Program-made: the position numbers and the translations under genes
From: Rhodospirillaceae bacterium UBA1479
GTDB taxonomy: Bacteria; Pseudomonadota; Alphaproteobacteria; Rhodospirillales; Casp-alpha2
Direction: 5' to 3'
Assembly (NCBI GenBank): GCA_002325375.1
Contig: DCRZ01000002.1
Location: 797,198 to 861,197, forward strand
DNA length: 64,000 nucleotides
Shown here: in pieces, positions 17,106 to 25,770 of the stretch
How the letters are laid out: the number at the start of each line of letters is the position of its first letter
Numbering within the stretch: the first letter of the stretch is position 1
The notes under the pieces: model-generated
Databases searched by the model: none
Told to the model about the DNA's origin: nothing
What the model saw: the letters and a program-made list of their open reading frames with translations, nothing else

Positions 17106-17930
17106 ATGCCGGAACGCCCACAACAAGGAAAAAGCCTCAAGCCGCCCGCCGCCCGCCGCCGCCCGGCGGGGGTCATGGGATCGGTCTTGAAGGCGTTCGA
17201 GGTGCTTGAGGTGTTCGAGCGCAAATGGCGGCCCCTCGGCGTCACCGAACTGGCGCGCGAGACGGGCCAGCCGAAAAGCTCCCTGCATCGGGTGCTGTCG
17301 ACCCTGGTCCATGCCGGCGTGCTGGAACAGAACGAACAGGGGCTCTACGGCCTGACGCTCAAGCTGTGGCGGATCGGCAGCCTGGCGCTGGCCGAGGTCG
17401 ATCTGGTCCAGGTCGCCTTTCCGTTCCTGGAAGACCTGTGCCGGGCCACGGACGAGACGATCCATCTGGCGGTGCTGGAGCCCGGCGGCGGCGTGGTCTA
17501 TCTGTCCAAGGTGGAAAGTCCCCGTTCAATCCGCGTGCAGACGCAGGTCGGGCGGGTCACGCCGTCCTGGTGCACGGCCACGGGGCGCATGCTGCTGGCC
17601 CATGACCCGAGCCAGCGCGACCGGGTGCTGGCCGGGCCCATGGCGCGGCTGACCCCGGACACGGAGACCGATCCCGAACGCCTGCGCCGGATCATCGACA
17701 AGGTGGCGGAAGACGGTGTCGCCGTTACCAAGGGCGAGAACAATCCGGAAATGGGCGGCATCGCCGCCCCGATCCGCGATCACACGGGTGCCGTCGTCGC
17801 GGCCCTGGGGCTGGGCGTGCCGGCCTTCCGCATGGATGCGCCCTTGATCGAACGCTGTGCCGCGCAGGTCGTGCGGACGGCGGCGGAGATATCCCGGGCC
17901 CTGAACTACCGGCCGGTCGACGGGGAATAG
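17106..17930 (+). CDS. IclR-family transcriptional regulator
   Basis: A 274-residue regulator with an Arg/Pro-rich N-terminal tail (residues 1-22), a winged helix-turn-helix (about 24-86; GVTELARETGQPKSSLHRVLS) and the IclR ligand domain (about 95-265). It starts 6 bases after the GIY-YIG gene but probably has its own promoter. An IclR-like palindrome starts 4 bases after its stop codon and a second imperfect copy stands before the TauD gene, which it most likely controls. The effector is unknown. Confidence 0.9.
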   Translation: MPERPQQGKSLKPPAARRRPAGVMGSVLKAFEVLEVFERKWRPLGVTELARETGQPKSSLHRVLSTLVHAGVLEQNEQGLYGLTLKLWRIGSLALAEVDLVQVAFPFLEDLCRATDETIHLAVLEPGGGVVYLSKVESPRSIRVQTQVGRVTPSWCTATGRMLLAHDPSQRDRVLAGPMARLTPDTETDPERLRRIIDKVAEDGVAVTKGENNPEMGGIAAPIRDHTGAVVAALGLGVPAFRMDAPLIERCAAQVVRTAAEISRALNYRPVDGE

Positions 17931-17934
17931 ATAA

Positions 17935-17953
17935 TGTTCCGTATTGTGGAACA
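17935..17953. promoter_or_regulatory. IclR-type palindromic operator candidate 1
   Basis: TGTTCCGTATTGTGGAACA has perfect 6-bp arms around 7 bases. The core TTCCGNATTNNGGAA fits the usual look of IclR-family boxes. It lies between the IclR gene and the TauD gene, about 155 bases upstream of the latter's start. Confidence 0.55.
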
Positions 17954-18019
17954 ATACTCGACTTTACGGCGTAATGATCCTTTTAATAGCTGATTTTAAG
18001 GGTTGTTCAGCATTCAGTT

Positions 18020-18038
18020 TGTTCCGCAATATAGAAAA
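18020..18038. promoter_or_regulatory. IclR-type operator candidate 2 (imperfect)
   Basis: TGTTCCGCAATATAGAA repeats the left arm of the box at 17935 exactly and the right arm with one mismatch. The distance between the two left arms is 85 bases, about eight helical turns. It lies close to the probable promoter of the TauD gene in an AT-rich patch. Confidence 0.45.
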
Positions 18039-18106
18039 AATCTTTTCGTATTTGTCGTGGAATGGTAACTTGGGGCTGTCGATACCCCGGCCTTTGGAGA
18101 CAAGAC

Positions 18107-18973
18107 ATGCAAGCCGCTGAACTGAGGAATGATCCTTTTCGCCGTATCACCGTGGTCCCGTTCACGGGTGTGTTCGGCGCTGAAATTTCCGGCGTCGATC
18201 TGAACAACCTTGATGACGAGACCGTGGCCGAGATCCGCGAAGCGCTGCTGCGCTACAACGTCGTGTTCTTCCACGGACAGGATTTCACGCCGGATGCCCA
18301 GGCGGCGTTCGGGCGGCGCTTCGGGGTGTTGAACCGCCATCCTTACGTAAAGCCCATGGACGGCTATCCGGAGGTGTTCCGCATCGTCAAGGAGCCGACG
18401 GACAAGCATCACTTCGGCAGCGGCTGGCACACGGACTTGGCCTATACGGAAACCCCGGCGCTGGCCACCATCCTGTACGGCGTCGACGTGCCCGAGGCCG
18501 GCGGCGACACCATGTTCGCCAGCCAGCAGGCGGCCTACGATCGACTGACCGACGGCATGAAGGCCATGGCGGCAGACCTGAAGGCGGTCTACACCAACGC
18601 CCATACCTACGGAAAGGACGCCAACCGGTTCAAGGACGGCGTGTCCAAGGGGATGAGCGTGCAGCCCGCGGCGGTCAAGGAAGTCGCCCATCCGGTGATC
18701 CGCACCCATCCGGAAACGGGACGCAAGGGCCTGTACCTGAGCCCGATCCATTTTTCGCGCTTCGAAGGCATGACGCCCGAGGAATCCAAACCCCTGTTCG
18801 ACACCCTGGTCGCCCACGCGACGGGGCCGGAAGTCACCTGTCGATTCCGCTGGAAAAACGGCTCGGTCGCCATGTGGGACAACCGCTGCACCATGCATTA
18901 TGCGATCAACGACTTTTCCGGCGTCGGGCGCACCATGCAGCGCGTGACCCTGGAGGGCGACCGCCCGGTATAA
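18107..18973 (+). CDS. TauD/TfdA-family Fe(II)/alpha-ketoglutarate dioxygenase
   Basis: A 288-residue dioxygenase related to the one at 5197. Its iron ligands are H108-x-D110 (SGWHTD) and H264 in the WDNRCTMHY motif, with the cosubstrate arginine at 275. ATG 18107 has GGAG 9 bases upstream. It stands alone behind an IclR regulator and its probable operators, so it is likely induced by its own substrate. Substrate candidates include taurine-like sulfonates or aryl/alkyl ethers; none can be assigned. Confidence 0.88.
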   Translation: MQAAELRNDPFRRITVVPFTGVFGAEISGVDLNNLDDETVAEIREALLRYNVVFFHGQDFTPDAQAAFGRRFGVLNRHPYVKPMDGYPEVFRIVKEPTDKHHFGSGWHTDLAYTETPALATILYGVDVPEAGGDTMFASQQAAYDRLTDGMKAMAADLKAVYTNAHTYGKDANRFKDGVSKGMSVQPAAVKEVAHPVIRTHPETGRKGLYLSPIHFSRFEGMTPEESKPLFDTLVAHATGPEVTCRFRWKNGSVAMWDNRCTMHYAINDFSGVGRTMQRVTLEGDRPV

Positions 18974-19063
18974 GGGAGCGGTCTTTCCTCCGCCTGTGAG
19001 GGCCGGTATAAACGACGGAACAGCCGGGCGGCCCCGCCGCCGGCAAAGGAGCATCCGTCCGAT

Positions 19064-19534
19064 ATGCGGGCCTTCATCCTCTGTGTGATTCTGGTGCTTG
19101 CCGCCGCGCCGGCCCTGGCCGACATGGAAGGCCAGCCGGCCGTGATCGACGGCGACAGCCTGTCCATCGCCGGGGTCGTCTTCAACCTGCACGGTATCGA
19201 CGCGCCGGAAAGCGATCAGACCTGCGACAAGGACGGCGAGCGCTATCCCTGCGGCTTCCAGGCGGCGAACGTGCTGGGCTATATGACGGCCTATCAATGG
19301 GTGCAGTGCCGCGACAACGGCACGGGGCGCGACGGGCGCTACACCATGACCTGTTTCCTGGGTGGCCGTTATGACGTGGGCGAGAAGATGATCCGCCAGG
19401 GCTGGGCGCTCTACGACCGGGCCTACCGCATCCCGGCCTATCAGGCGGCGGAGGATGCGGCCCGGGCCGAACGCGCGGGGCTATGGGCCGGCGACTTCGT
19501 CGCTCCCTGGGACTGGCGCCAAGGAAAGCGTTAG
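19064..19534 (+). CDS. Secreted thermonuclease-like (SNase-fold) protein
   Basis: A 156-residue protein with a Sec signal peptide (cut near residue 19, after ALA) and a staphylococcal-nuclease fold. Visible motifs are V-I-D-G-D-S (27-32) and GIDAPE (44-49, catalytic Glu49). The residue aligned with catalytic Arg35 of the Staphylococcus enzyme (FRLLLVDTPE) is Asn41 here (FNLHGIDAPE), so nuclease activity is uncertain. It has four extra cysteines, C54, C63, C82 and C97, probably in disulfides. AAAGGAG precedes the start. It overlaps the convergent AHSA1 gene by 4 bases. Confidence 0.8.
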   Translation: MRAFILCVILVLAAAPALADMEGQPAVIDGDSLSIAGVVFNLHGIDAPESDQTCDKDGERYPCGFQAANVLGYMTAYQWVQCRDNGTGRDGRYTMTCFLGGRYDVGEKMIRQGWALYDRAYRIPAYQAAEDAARAERAGLWAGDFVAPWDWRQGKR

Positions 19535-20025
19535 TCGGCGATTGCCGGAAACAGATCGTCCAGGCGGTCGAAGCAGACCCCCCAGCCGTCCAGCATGGGC
19601 GTCTTCATGGCGTTGTCGCGGGCGGTCTGGGACGAATACAGCACCGTGGTGGTCAGGCGCGTTCGGGTGCCGCCGTCCAATTCCTCGAAGGTCGTGGTGC
19701 AGACGGTTTCGCCCTCGGTCCAGTCCTGATCGAACAGTTCGGTGACCACCAGCCGTTGCGGCGGGTCGATTTCCAGGAATGTGCCGCCCATGCCCATGTC
19801 GCCCAGTTGCGCGTTGCGCCAGACATAGCGGTAGGCGCCGCCGACCCGAAGATCGATCGTGCATTCCACCATGGGCCAGTCGTCGGGCCCCCACAGCCAG
19901 CGTTGGACGAGGGCCGGGTCCGTATAAGCCTTGAACACCAGGTCGCGGGGGGCATCGAATTCGCGGCTGATCCGCAATTCACGGTCGGAGGGCAGGATGG
20001 CGGTGAGGGGAATGCGCGGGTTCAT
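19531..20025 (-). CDS. SRPBCC/AHSA1-family protein
   Basis: A 164-residue START-like domain protein (AHSA1 family). FDAPRDLVFKAYTDPALVQRWLWGP near residue 23 and EIDPPQRLVVTELFD near 85 are typical. In this family the domain forms a hydrophobic pocket, but ligands are mostly unknown. It overlaps the upstream ArsR gene by 4 bases (ATGA), showing translational coupling; ArsR-AHSA1 pairs are common in bacteria and usually autoregulated. Confidence 0.88.
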   Translation of the reverse strand: MNPRIPLTAILPSDRELRISREFDAPRDLVFKAYTDPALVQRWLWGPDDWPMVECTIDLRVGGAYRYVWRNAQLGDMGMGGTFLEIDPPQRLVVTELFDQDWTEGETVCTTTFEELDGGTRTRLTTTVLYSSQTARDNAMKTPMLDGWGVCFDRLDDLFPAIAD

Positions 20026-20387
20026 TGGGTATCGTCCTTCGGTGTATTTTCGTTATCTGCGGGGGCCTGCAGGTCGGCGAGCAGGGCATCCAGGCGCTGA
20101 AAGCGGGCTTCCCAGAATTCGCGGTAGGCTTCCAGCCAGTCGACGGCCTCGGCCAGGGGGGCCGCCTCCAGCCGGCAGGGCCGGCGCTGAGCGTCGCGGC
20201 GGCGGGAGATCAGCCCGGCGGTCTCCAGCACGCGCAGGTGCTTGGACACGGCCGGCTGGCTCATGGCGAAGGGTTCGGCCAGTTCGGCGACCGAAGCCTC
20301 GCCCAAAGCCAGACGTTGGAGAATGGCCCGCCGGGTCGGGTCGGCCAGGGCGGCAAAGGTGGCGTCGAGGTGGTCGGTTGAGATCAT
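20022..20387 (-). CDS. ArsR-family transcriptional regulator
   Basis: A 121-residue winged helix-turn-helix protein. LADPTRRAILQRLALGEASVAELAEPF and SQPAVSKHLRVLETAGLISRR (about 14-62) are the ArsR HTH pattern. There is no metal-binding CxC in the recognition helix, so it belongs to the non-metal branch usually paired with AHSA1 proteins. A 42-base palindrome overlaps its start codon and is probably its own operator. Confidence 0.9.
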   Translation of the reverse strand: MISTDHLDATFAALADPTRRAILQRLALGEASVAELAEPFAMSQPAVSKHLRVLETAGLISRRRDAQRRPCRLEAAPLAEAVDWLEAYREFWEARFQRLDALLADLQAPADNENTPKDDTQ

Positions 20388-20427
20388 AATATAACCATAT
20401 AGTTATAGAACTATTTGGTTATATTAT
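20386..20427. promoter_or_regulatory. 42-base ArsR operator palindrome
   Basis: ATAATATAACCA...ATAGTT and AACTAT...TGGTTATATTAT form a long, AT-rich inverted repeat centred at 20406-20407, with only single-base breaks. It overlaps the ArsR start codon and stands out from the GC-rich surroundings. Binding there would block transcription and translation start of the ArsR-AHSA1 pair. Confidence 0.7.
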
Positions 20428-20558
20428 GATGTTTGTCGTCGGTCAAGGCCGCTCCGCAACGGCGGGCCTTGGCGGCGGAGAAAAAATCCCGCAGGATGGT
20501 TCCCAAGAAGGCGGGGCGCTTTCAACAAGTCCGGGCACGAACCCGGACGGGAGGGGAC

Positions 20559-21920
20559 ATGTCTCCCATCAGACTGATGGCTACTACGGGAATCCTCGGC
20601 TACGGCTTTACCGAGGAGGCCTTCAACGCGGGCATCGCCATGAAGCCCGACCTTATTGCCTGTGACGCCGGATCGTCGGATCCCGGGCCCCATTACCTGG
20701 GTTCGGGCACGGCCTTCGTATCGCGTGCGGCGGCCAAGCGCGACCTGGGCCTGATGGTCGGCGCCGGGATGGAGCACGGCATTCCGGTCATGGTCGGCTC
20801 GGCCGGCGGCAGCGGCAGCGATGCCCAGGTCGACTGGACGTTGGAGATTCTTAAGGAAATCTGCGCGGAGAAGGGCCTGAAGCCCAAGGTCCGTGTGATC
20901 CGCACGGAACAGACCAAAGACGCCATCAAGGCCAAGGTGCGGGCCGGCAAGATCACGCCCCTGGGCCCCATCGCCGACCTGACCGAGGACGATGTCGATC
21001 AATCGTCGCGCATCGTCGCCATGATGGGCCCGGAAGCCTATCAGCAGGCCCTGGCCGACGGCGCCGACGTGGTGATCGCCGGGCGCGGCACGGACGCGGC
21101 CCTGTTCGCGGCCCTGCCCCTGATGAAGGGGGCGGACCCGGGCCTGGCCTGGCATCTGGCCAAGATCATCGAATGCGGCGCCCAGGTGGTGGAACCGCGC
21201 GAAGGCCAGGACTGCGTCATCGGCACCATCTACGACGACCATTTCACGGTCGAGCCGGGCTCGCCGATCCGTCGCGCCACGGTGACGCGGGTGTCGGCCC
21301 ATACCTTGTATGAGAACCCGGAACCCTACCGCCTGAAGGAGCCGGACGGCGTCCTGGTCACCGACCGCTGCACGTTCGAGCAATTGGACGAACGCACGGT
21401 CAAGGTCTCCGGCAGCCGGTATGAGCCTTCGGAAAAATACACGGTGAAGCTGGAGGGCGCCCGCCCGCTCGGCTACCGCACGGTGTTCATCGCCGGCATC
21501 CGGGACCCCATCCTGATCGACATCATCGACGATTTCGTCGAGGCCTGCCGCGGGCGCATCGCCCGCGACGTCGGCACGCTCGGCATCAATGTCGAGGACT
21601 ACACCCTGTCCGTCCATCTGTACGGCAAGAACGCGGTCATGGGATCGTTGGAGCCCGAGGCCGATCAGCCGATCCACGAAATCGGCCTGCTGCTCGACGT
21701 CCTGGGCCGGACCGAGGACATCAGCCGCGCCGTCCTGGCCAAGTCGCGCTATGCCTTCCTGCACACGGACTTTCCCGGGCGCATGTGCATTTCCGGCAAC
21801 CTGGCGATCCCGTTCTCGCCGTCGGACATGCATGTCGGGCCGGTCTATGAATTCAATGTCTGGCACGTCATGGAATGCGATCCGATGGAGCCGGTGCGCA
21901 TGGAGTGGCTGGAGGTCTAA
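20559..21920 (+). CDS. AtuA-like protein (acyclic terpene utilization family, DUF1446)
   Basis: A 453-residue protein of the AtuA/DUF1446 family. Hallmarks are LMATTGILGYGF at the N terminus, CDAGSSDPGPHYLG near residue 35, VGSAGGSGSDAQVDW near 81 and AGRGTDAALFAALPL near 174. AtuA was named from citronellol/geraniol breakdown in Pseudomonas, but its reaction is not known to me. ATG 20559 follows GGGAGGGG. It leads an operon with an MBL-fold hydrolase (3 bases later) and a DUF4387 protein. No acyl-CoA carboxylase of the terpene pathway is present, so another carboxylate pathway is likely. Confidence 0.82.
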   Translation: MSPIRLMATTGILGYGFTEEAFNAGIAMKPDLIACDAGSSDPGPHYLGSGTAFVSRAAAKRDLGLMVGAGMEHGIPVMVGSAGGSGSDAQVDWTLEILKEICAEKGLKPKVRVIRTEQTKDAIKAKVRAGKITPLGPIADLTEDDVDQSSRIVAMMGPEAYQQALADGADVVIAGRGTDAALFAALPLMKGADPGLAWHLAKIIECGAQVVEPREGQDCVIGTIYDDHFTVEPGSPIRRATVTRVSAHTLYENPEPYRLKEPDGVLVTDRCTFEQLDERTVKVSGSRYEPSEKYTVKLEGARPLGYRTVFIAGIRDPILIDIIDDFVEACRGRIARDVGTLGINVEDYTLSVHLYGKNAVMGSLEPEADQPIHEIGLLLDVLGRTEDISRAVLAKSRYAFLHTDFPGRMCISGNLAIPFSPSDMHVGPVYEFNVWHVMECDPMEPVRMEWLEV

Positions 21921-21923
21921 ACC

Positions 21924-22808
21924 ATGAAGATTACGCTTTTGGGCACGGGCACGCCGACCCCGTCGCTGAAACGCATGAGCTCGGGCTATCTGGTCGAGGT
22001 CGCGGGCGACATGATGCTGTTCGACCACGGCCCCGGCGCACACCACCGGCTTTTGGAGGCCGGCAAGCGGGCGACGGACGTGACCCATGTGTTCTTTTCC
22101 CATCTGCATTACGACCACTGCCTGGATTACGGCCGTCTGGTCCTGACCCATTGGGATCAGGGCGTGGGCAAGCTGCCGGAATTGCAGGTCTACGGCCCGC
22201 CGTTCACGGCGCGCATGACGGAACTGCTGTTCGGCGACGACGGCATCTGGGGCCCGGACCTGAAGGCGCGGACGGAACATCCGCTCTCGACCGTGATCTA
22301 CAACGCGCGGGGCGGTGAGGGGCAGCGGGCCAAGCCGAACCCCCAGGTGACGGAACTGAAAAGCGGCGACGTGATCGAAACCGACCATTGGAAGCTGACG
22401 ACCGCCAGCGTGCGCCATGTGCAGCCGTTCCTGCATTGCTACGGCTACCGCCTGGAAACGGACGACGGCGTGTTCGTCTATTCCGGCGACACGGGGCCGT
22501 GTAAGGCGATCGAGAAACTGGCCCAGGATGCCGACGTGCTGGTCAACATGTGCCATTACCTGTCCGGCACGGAACTGGGCAAGGAATTCGCCGAGGGCTG
22601 CATGGGCCATCTGGAAATGGCCGATTTGGGCGCCGCCGCCGGGGTCAAGAACCTCGTGATCAGCCACGTCACCGAACAGATGGACCGGCCCGGCGTGCGC
22701 GAACGCATCCTGCGCGAAATGGGCGAACGCTATGCCGGCAACCTGTTCTTCGGCCACGACCTGATGGAAATCCCGATCGGCGGGCCGGCCCCTGCCAAGC
22801 TGGACTAA
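21924..22808 (+). CDS. MBL-fold metallo-hydrolase (RNase Z-like)
   Basis: A 294-residue metallo-beta-lactamase-fold hydrolase. The metal motif is H60-L-H62-Y-D64-H65, preceded by LLGTGTPTPS and followed by the Asp ligand in YSGDTGPC and a late His in ISHVTE. The fold resembles RNase Z and arylsulfatase-type hydrolases, but the exosite arm of tRNase Z is not evident. Its start is 3 bases after the AtuA stop, so the two are translationally coupled. In this operon it more likely hydrolyses a small metabolite than RNA. Confidence 0.85.
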   Translation: MKITLLGTGTPTPSLKRMSSGYLVEVAGDMMLFDHGPGAHHRLLEAGKRATDVTHVFFSHLHYDHCLDYGRLVLTHWDQGVGKLPELQVYGPPFTARMTELLFGDDGIWGPDLKARTEHPLSTVIYNARGGEGQRAKPNPQVTELKSGDVIETDHWKLTTASVRHVQPFLHCYGYRLETDDGVFVYSGDTGPCKAIEKLAQDADVLVNMCHYLSGTELGKEFAEGCMGHLEMADLGAAAGVKNLVISHVTEQMDRPGVRERILREMGERYAGNLFFGHDLMEIPIGGPAPAKLD

Positions 22809-22841
22809 GCACGGATTAAGACGAAAGAGGACGAACACGAC

Positions 22842-23153
22842 ATGGCCAAGCTGAGAGACATCGCGCGGGTGGTCCGCGGCAAGAACGCGGGCGCGCTCTA
22901 CCTCACCCTCGACGTCATGTTCGAGGACGAGGCGACCTACCGCCGGGTGCGCGACTGCGGGGTTCTGAGCCCGCGCGCCCTGGCGCCGCTGTACGGCGTG
23001 ACCGACAACGAGGTCGCGATCATCCCCTTCGACGTTGCCCGCGCCATCAAGATCACCGTGCCGCGCCGTGTGCGCTCGGGCTCCCCCGGCGACACGGACG
23101 TCTACGGCGCCCAGCAGCACGTGCCGCTGATGCAGCTTGAGGTGCCGGAGTAG
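22842..23153 (+). CDS. DUF4387-family small protein
   Basis: A 103-residue protein of the DUF4387 family: KLRDIARVVRGKNAGALYLTLDVMF at the N terminus and PFDVARAIKITVPR near residue 62. The family regularly accompanies AtuA-like (DUF1446) proteins and may be a second subunit; some AtuA homologues carry it as a fused C-terminal domain. GAAAGAGG precedes the start. Its biochemical role is unknown. It ends 10 bases before the convergent TonB receptor gene. Confidence 0.8.
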   Translation: MAKLRDIARVVRGKNAGALYLTLDVMFEDEATYRRVRDCGVLSPRALAPLYGVTDNEVAIIPFDVARAIKITVPRRVRSGSPGDTDVYGAQQHVPLMQLEVPE

Positions 23154-23163
23154 GCCCCGGTTT

Positions 23164-25638
23164 TTAGAAGTCCATGGACATGGACAGCTTGACGGTGAAC
23201 GGCGCGCCTTGCACCAGATAGCCGCCCTGGGACGAGGCCCAGTACCCGCTGTTTGCGATGTTTTCCACATTCAACAGGAAGTTCGCTTCGCGTCCGGCAA
23301 TATTCCGGACCAGGCGAGCGCCCATGTCGAACCGGGTCCAGGATCCGATTTCCTGGGAATTGCCGGTGTCGATGTATTGCCGGCCGGTATGCAGGGCCCG
23401 CGCGCTCAGGGTCAGCCCGTCGAGACAGGGGCAATCCCATTCCATGCTCGCATTCAGTTGGTACAGGGGCACGCCGACCGCGACGTTGCCGTCGTTTGTG
23501 CCGCCCGCGGTCTCGGTCAATTTGGCCTCGGTGAGGGACGTTCCGCCCAACAGACGCAGACCGGGGACGGGTTCACCGAATACGGAAATCTCGATCCCCC
23601 TGTTCCGTTGTTCGCCGTCGGCGGAATAGATGTTCGTTGTGGGGTCGGTTACCGCGCTGGGCTGGGTCGTTTGGAATAGGGCCAGGGCGGCGCCCAAGTT
23701 GCCCAAGTCGACCTTGCCGCCGACTTCATATTGGACCGACGTATAAGGGGCCAGCACTTCGCCCGAGTTCGCGGCGCTGGAGGGTGCCGAACCGCCCGGT
23801 TGGAGGCCCTCGATGCGATTGACGTAAAGCGAGATGCTGTCCGCCGGTTTATAGACCAAGCCGACCACCGGGCTGATGGCCGTATCGTTGAAGTTGCTGG
23901 TCTCCAGGTTGCTTGTCCGGTTGAAGTTCAGGCTTTGAATTTGCTGGTAGCGGACGCCGACCGTCAGCAGGACCCGCTCATCCAGATCAGAGATCGTGTC
24001 GGACGCATAGTAGCTGCGCAGCAGGACCTTGCTGACCAGGGGCAGGCGTTCGAAATCACCGCCGCTCGACGTTGTGGCGCCGCGTGCCAGTTCGACGGGG
24101 TCATAAATGTTGGTGTTTTCGGTGGTGCCGAATTCGTAGGCGTTACGGTTGGCGCTTTTCAGGGCGGACATGCCGGCATTCACCTTGTGTCGCAACGGCC
24201 CTGTATCAAGGTGGCCTTTAATTCCGGCCTGGCCGGTGAGACTCAGATCCTCGCGCGGCACGGTCAGGCGCCGGGCCGTCGCGGTGCCATCGTTGCTGCT
24301 CACCCGGATCGAGGCATAGTCGCCATCCTCGCGCAAGGTATGCACGCCGAAGGCGGCCTGCAGGGTTAGGTTCTGAAGCAGGTCGTATTCAATCCGCGTC
24401 TGAGCAAAGGAATCCTCCAGGTCGGTATAGGAATAGGTTGCCGCATAGTTGTGGCTGGCGTCCGGCGCATTGGGCACCTGGCTTCCCGTGATGAAAACGG
24501 TCGGCCGGCCCTGGTCGACCCGCTGACGCTGGGTCGCGATATCCACTGTCGCGCGGAGTTTGTCCCCCCGGTAGTCGAAGGCGCCGGACGCCATGTGCAT
24601 GTAGCGCTCTTCGTTTTTAACGGCGGTCTCTCCGGCGCGCAGGGCGCTGTTGATCCGCACCCCGAAGGCGTCATCGGGGCCGAAGCGACGCCCCATGTCG
24701 GCGTGGACCCCGGCCCGCAAGGTCTGACCGTAGTTCGCGGTCACCCGCGTCAACGGTTCGTCGCCCGCACGCTTGGGGACCAGGTTTATGCCGCCGCCGA
24801 TGCCCGTGGCGCCCGGAGCCGCGCCGTTCAGGAATGCGTTGGCGCCTTTGAAGACCTCGATGCGTTCGAACATGTCGGTCGACGAGATTTGCCGGGGCGA
24901 CGTGCCGTAAAGACCGTCAACGGACAGGTCGTCGTTGTATAAAGGAAAGCCGCGGACAACGAATAGTTCCGCAAAGTTACCGTAGCCATAGGTGCTGCGA
25001 ATGGCCGGATCGTTATCCAGGATATCGCCGATCGTTTCCGCCTGTTGGTTGCGAATGGCGGTTTCCGTATGGGCCGTCATGGTGAAGGGGACCTCCATCA
25101 TGTCCTGGTTCCCAAGGACACCGGCCCGCGCACCGCGCGCGACCTGGCCACCGGCAAATTCTGTGGGCAACGTGCCGATCTCCGCCTGGGCGGGAACGAT
25201 CCGGCCTTCGACGGAAACGGTGCCCAGCGTGATGCGGCCGCCGCTTGCCTGCGGCCCGTCGAGGGCCACCGTGCGCGCGCCGGTCAGGCGGAAGGTGACA
25301 CCCGTTCCGGCGAGTAAGCGTTCCAGGGCAACCGTCGGTGTCAGCCTGCCGGTCACTCCCGATGACTTGCGATCGCGGGTGACCTCGGCCGCATACCCGA
25401 CCTGCCAGCCCGTGGCGGCGATGAAGGCGTCGATGGCGGCGCCGAGCGGCTGGGCCGCGATGTCGAACGCGACCTGCGCGTCTTCTGCGACTTCCGCCGG
25501 GGCGTGTTCAAGCGCGGACGGCGGGGTTTCCGCTGCGCAGGCATTGCCCGGCACGGCAAGAGCGCCGGTCATGGACAGGCCAAGGGCCGTGCAGGTCATC
25601 AAGGCCGCCGTGAAGCGGCGGGTGCGGGTGGTGGTCAT
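23164..25638 (-). CDS. TonB-dependent siderophore receptor with STN signalling domain
   Basis: An 824-residue outer-membrane receptor of the FecA/FpvA type. It has a signal peptide (1-35), an STN domain (about 55-128; FDIAAQPLGAAIDAFIAATGWQVGY) for contact with FecR, a plug (about 160-280, with VVRGFPLYNDDLSVDGLYG and IEVFKGANAFLNG), then the 22-strand barrel ending in SMSMDF with terminal Phe. It imports a ferric chelate and signals its presence. The FecR and FecI genes lie just upstream on the same strand, so this is a cell-surface signalling locus. No siderophore synthesis genes are in view, which suggests use of a foreign siderophore. Confidence 0.93.
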   Translation of the reverse strand: MTTTRTRRFTAALMTCTALGLSMTGALAVPGNACAAETPPSALEHAPAEVAEDAQVAFDIAAQPLGAAIDAFIAATGWQVGYAAEVTRDRKSSGVTGRLTPTVALERLLAGTGVTFRLTGARTVALDGPQASGGRITLGTVSVEGRIVPAQAEIGTLPTEFAGGQVARGARAGVLGNQDMMEVPFTMTAHTETAIRNQQAETIGDILDNDPAIRSTYGYGNFAELFVVRGFPLYNDDLSVDGLYGTSPRQISSTDMFERIEVFKGANAFLNGAAPGATGIGGGINLVPKRAGDEPLTRVTANYGQTLRAGVHADMGRRFGPDDAFGVRINSALRAGETAVKNEERYMHMASGAFDYRGDKLRATVDIATQRQRVDQGRPTVFITGSQVPNAPDASHNYAATYSYTDLEDSFAQTRIEYDLLQNLTLQAAFGVHTLREDGDYASIRVSSNDGTATARRLTVPREDLSLTGQAGIKGHLDTGPLRHKVNAGMSALKSANRNAYEFGTTENTNIYDPVELARGATTSSGGDFERLPLVSKVLLRSYYASDTISDLDERVLLTVGVRYQQIQSLNFNRTSNLETSNFNDTAISPVVGLVYKPADSISLYVNRIEGLQPGGSAPSSAANSGEVLAPYTSVQYEVGGKVDLGNLGAALALFQTTQPSAVTDPTTNIYSADGEQRNRGIEISVFGEPVPGLRLLGGTSLTEAKLTETAGGTNDGNVAVGVPLYQLNASMEWDCPCLDGLTLSARALHTGRQYIDTGNSQEIGSWTRFDMGARLVRNIAGREANFLLNVENIANSGYWASSQGGYLVQGAPFTVKLSMSMDF

Positions 25639-25770
25639 GTCTCGTTATTCCCCTTATTGGCCCTTATGGTCTTCGCGGCGGCGCATATTTGAATTTGCGA
25701 CGCATTCGCATTTATGAAGCCGAGACGAACGGAGGGCAGTCGTCTCCCAACAAAAAATCCAAAAAAATTG

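Noticed and set aside
20424..23270. A very long open frame (about 948 codons) on the minus strand opposite the AtuA operon
   Set aside because: It mirrors the G/C third-position bias of the plus-strand genes. Its composition is His/Arg/Gly/Asp-rich and it fits no family, while the plus strand has three recognised proteins with ribosome sites.
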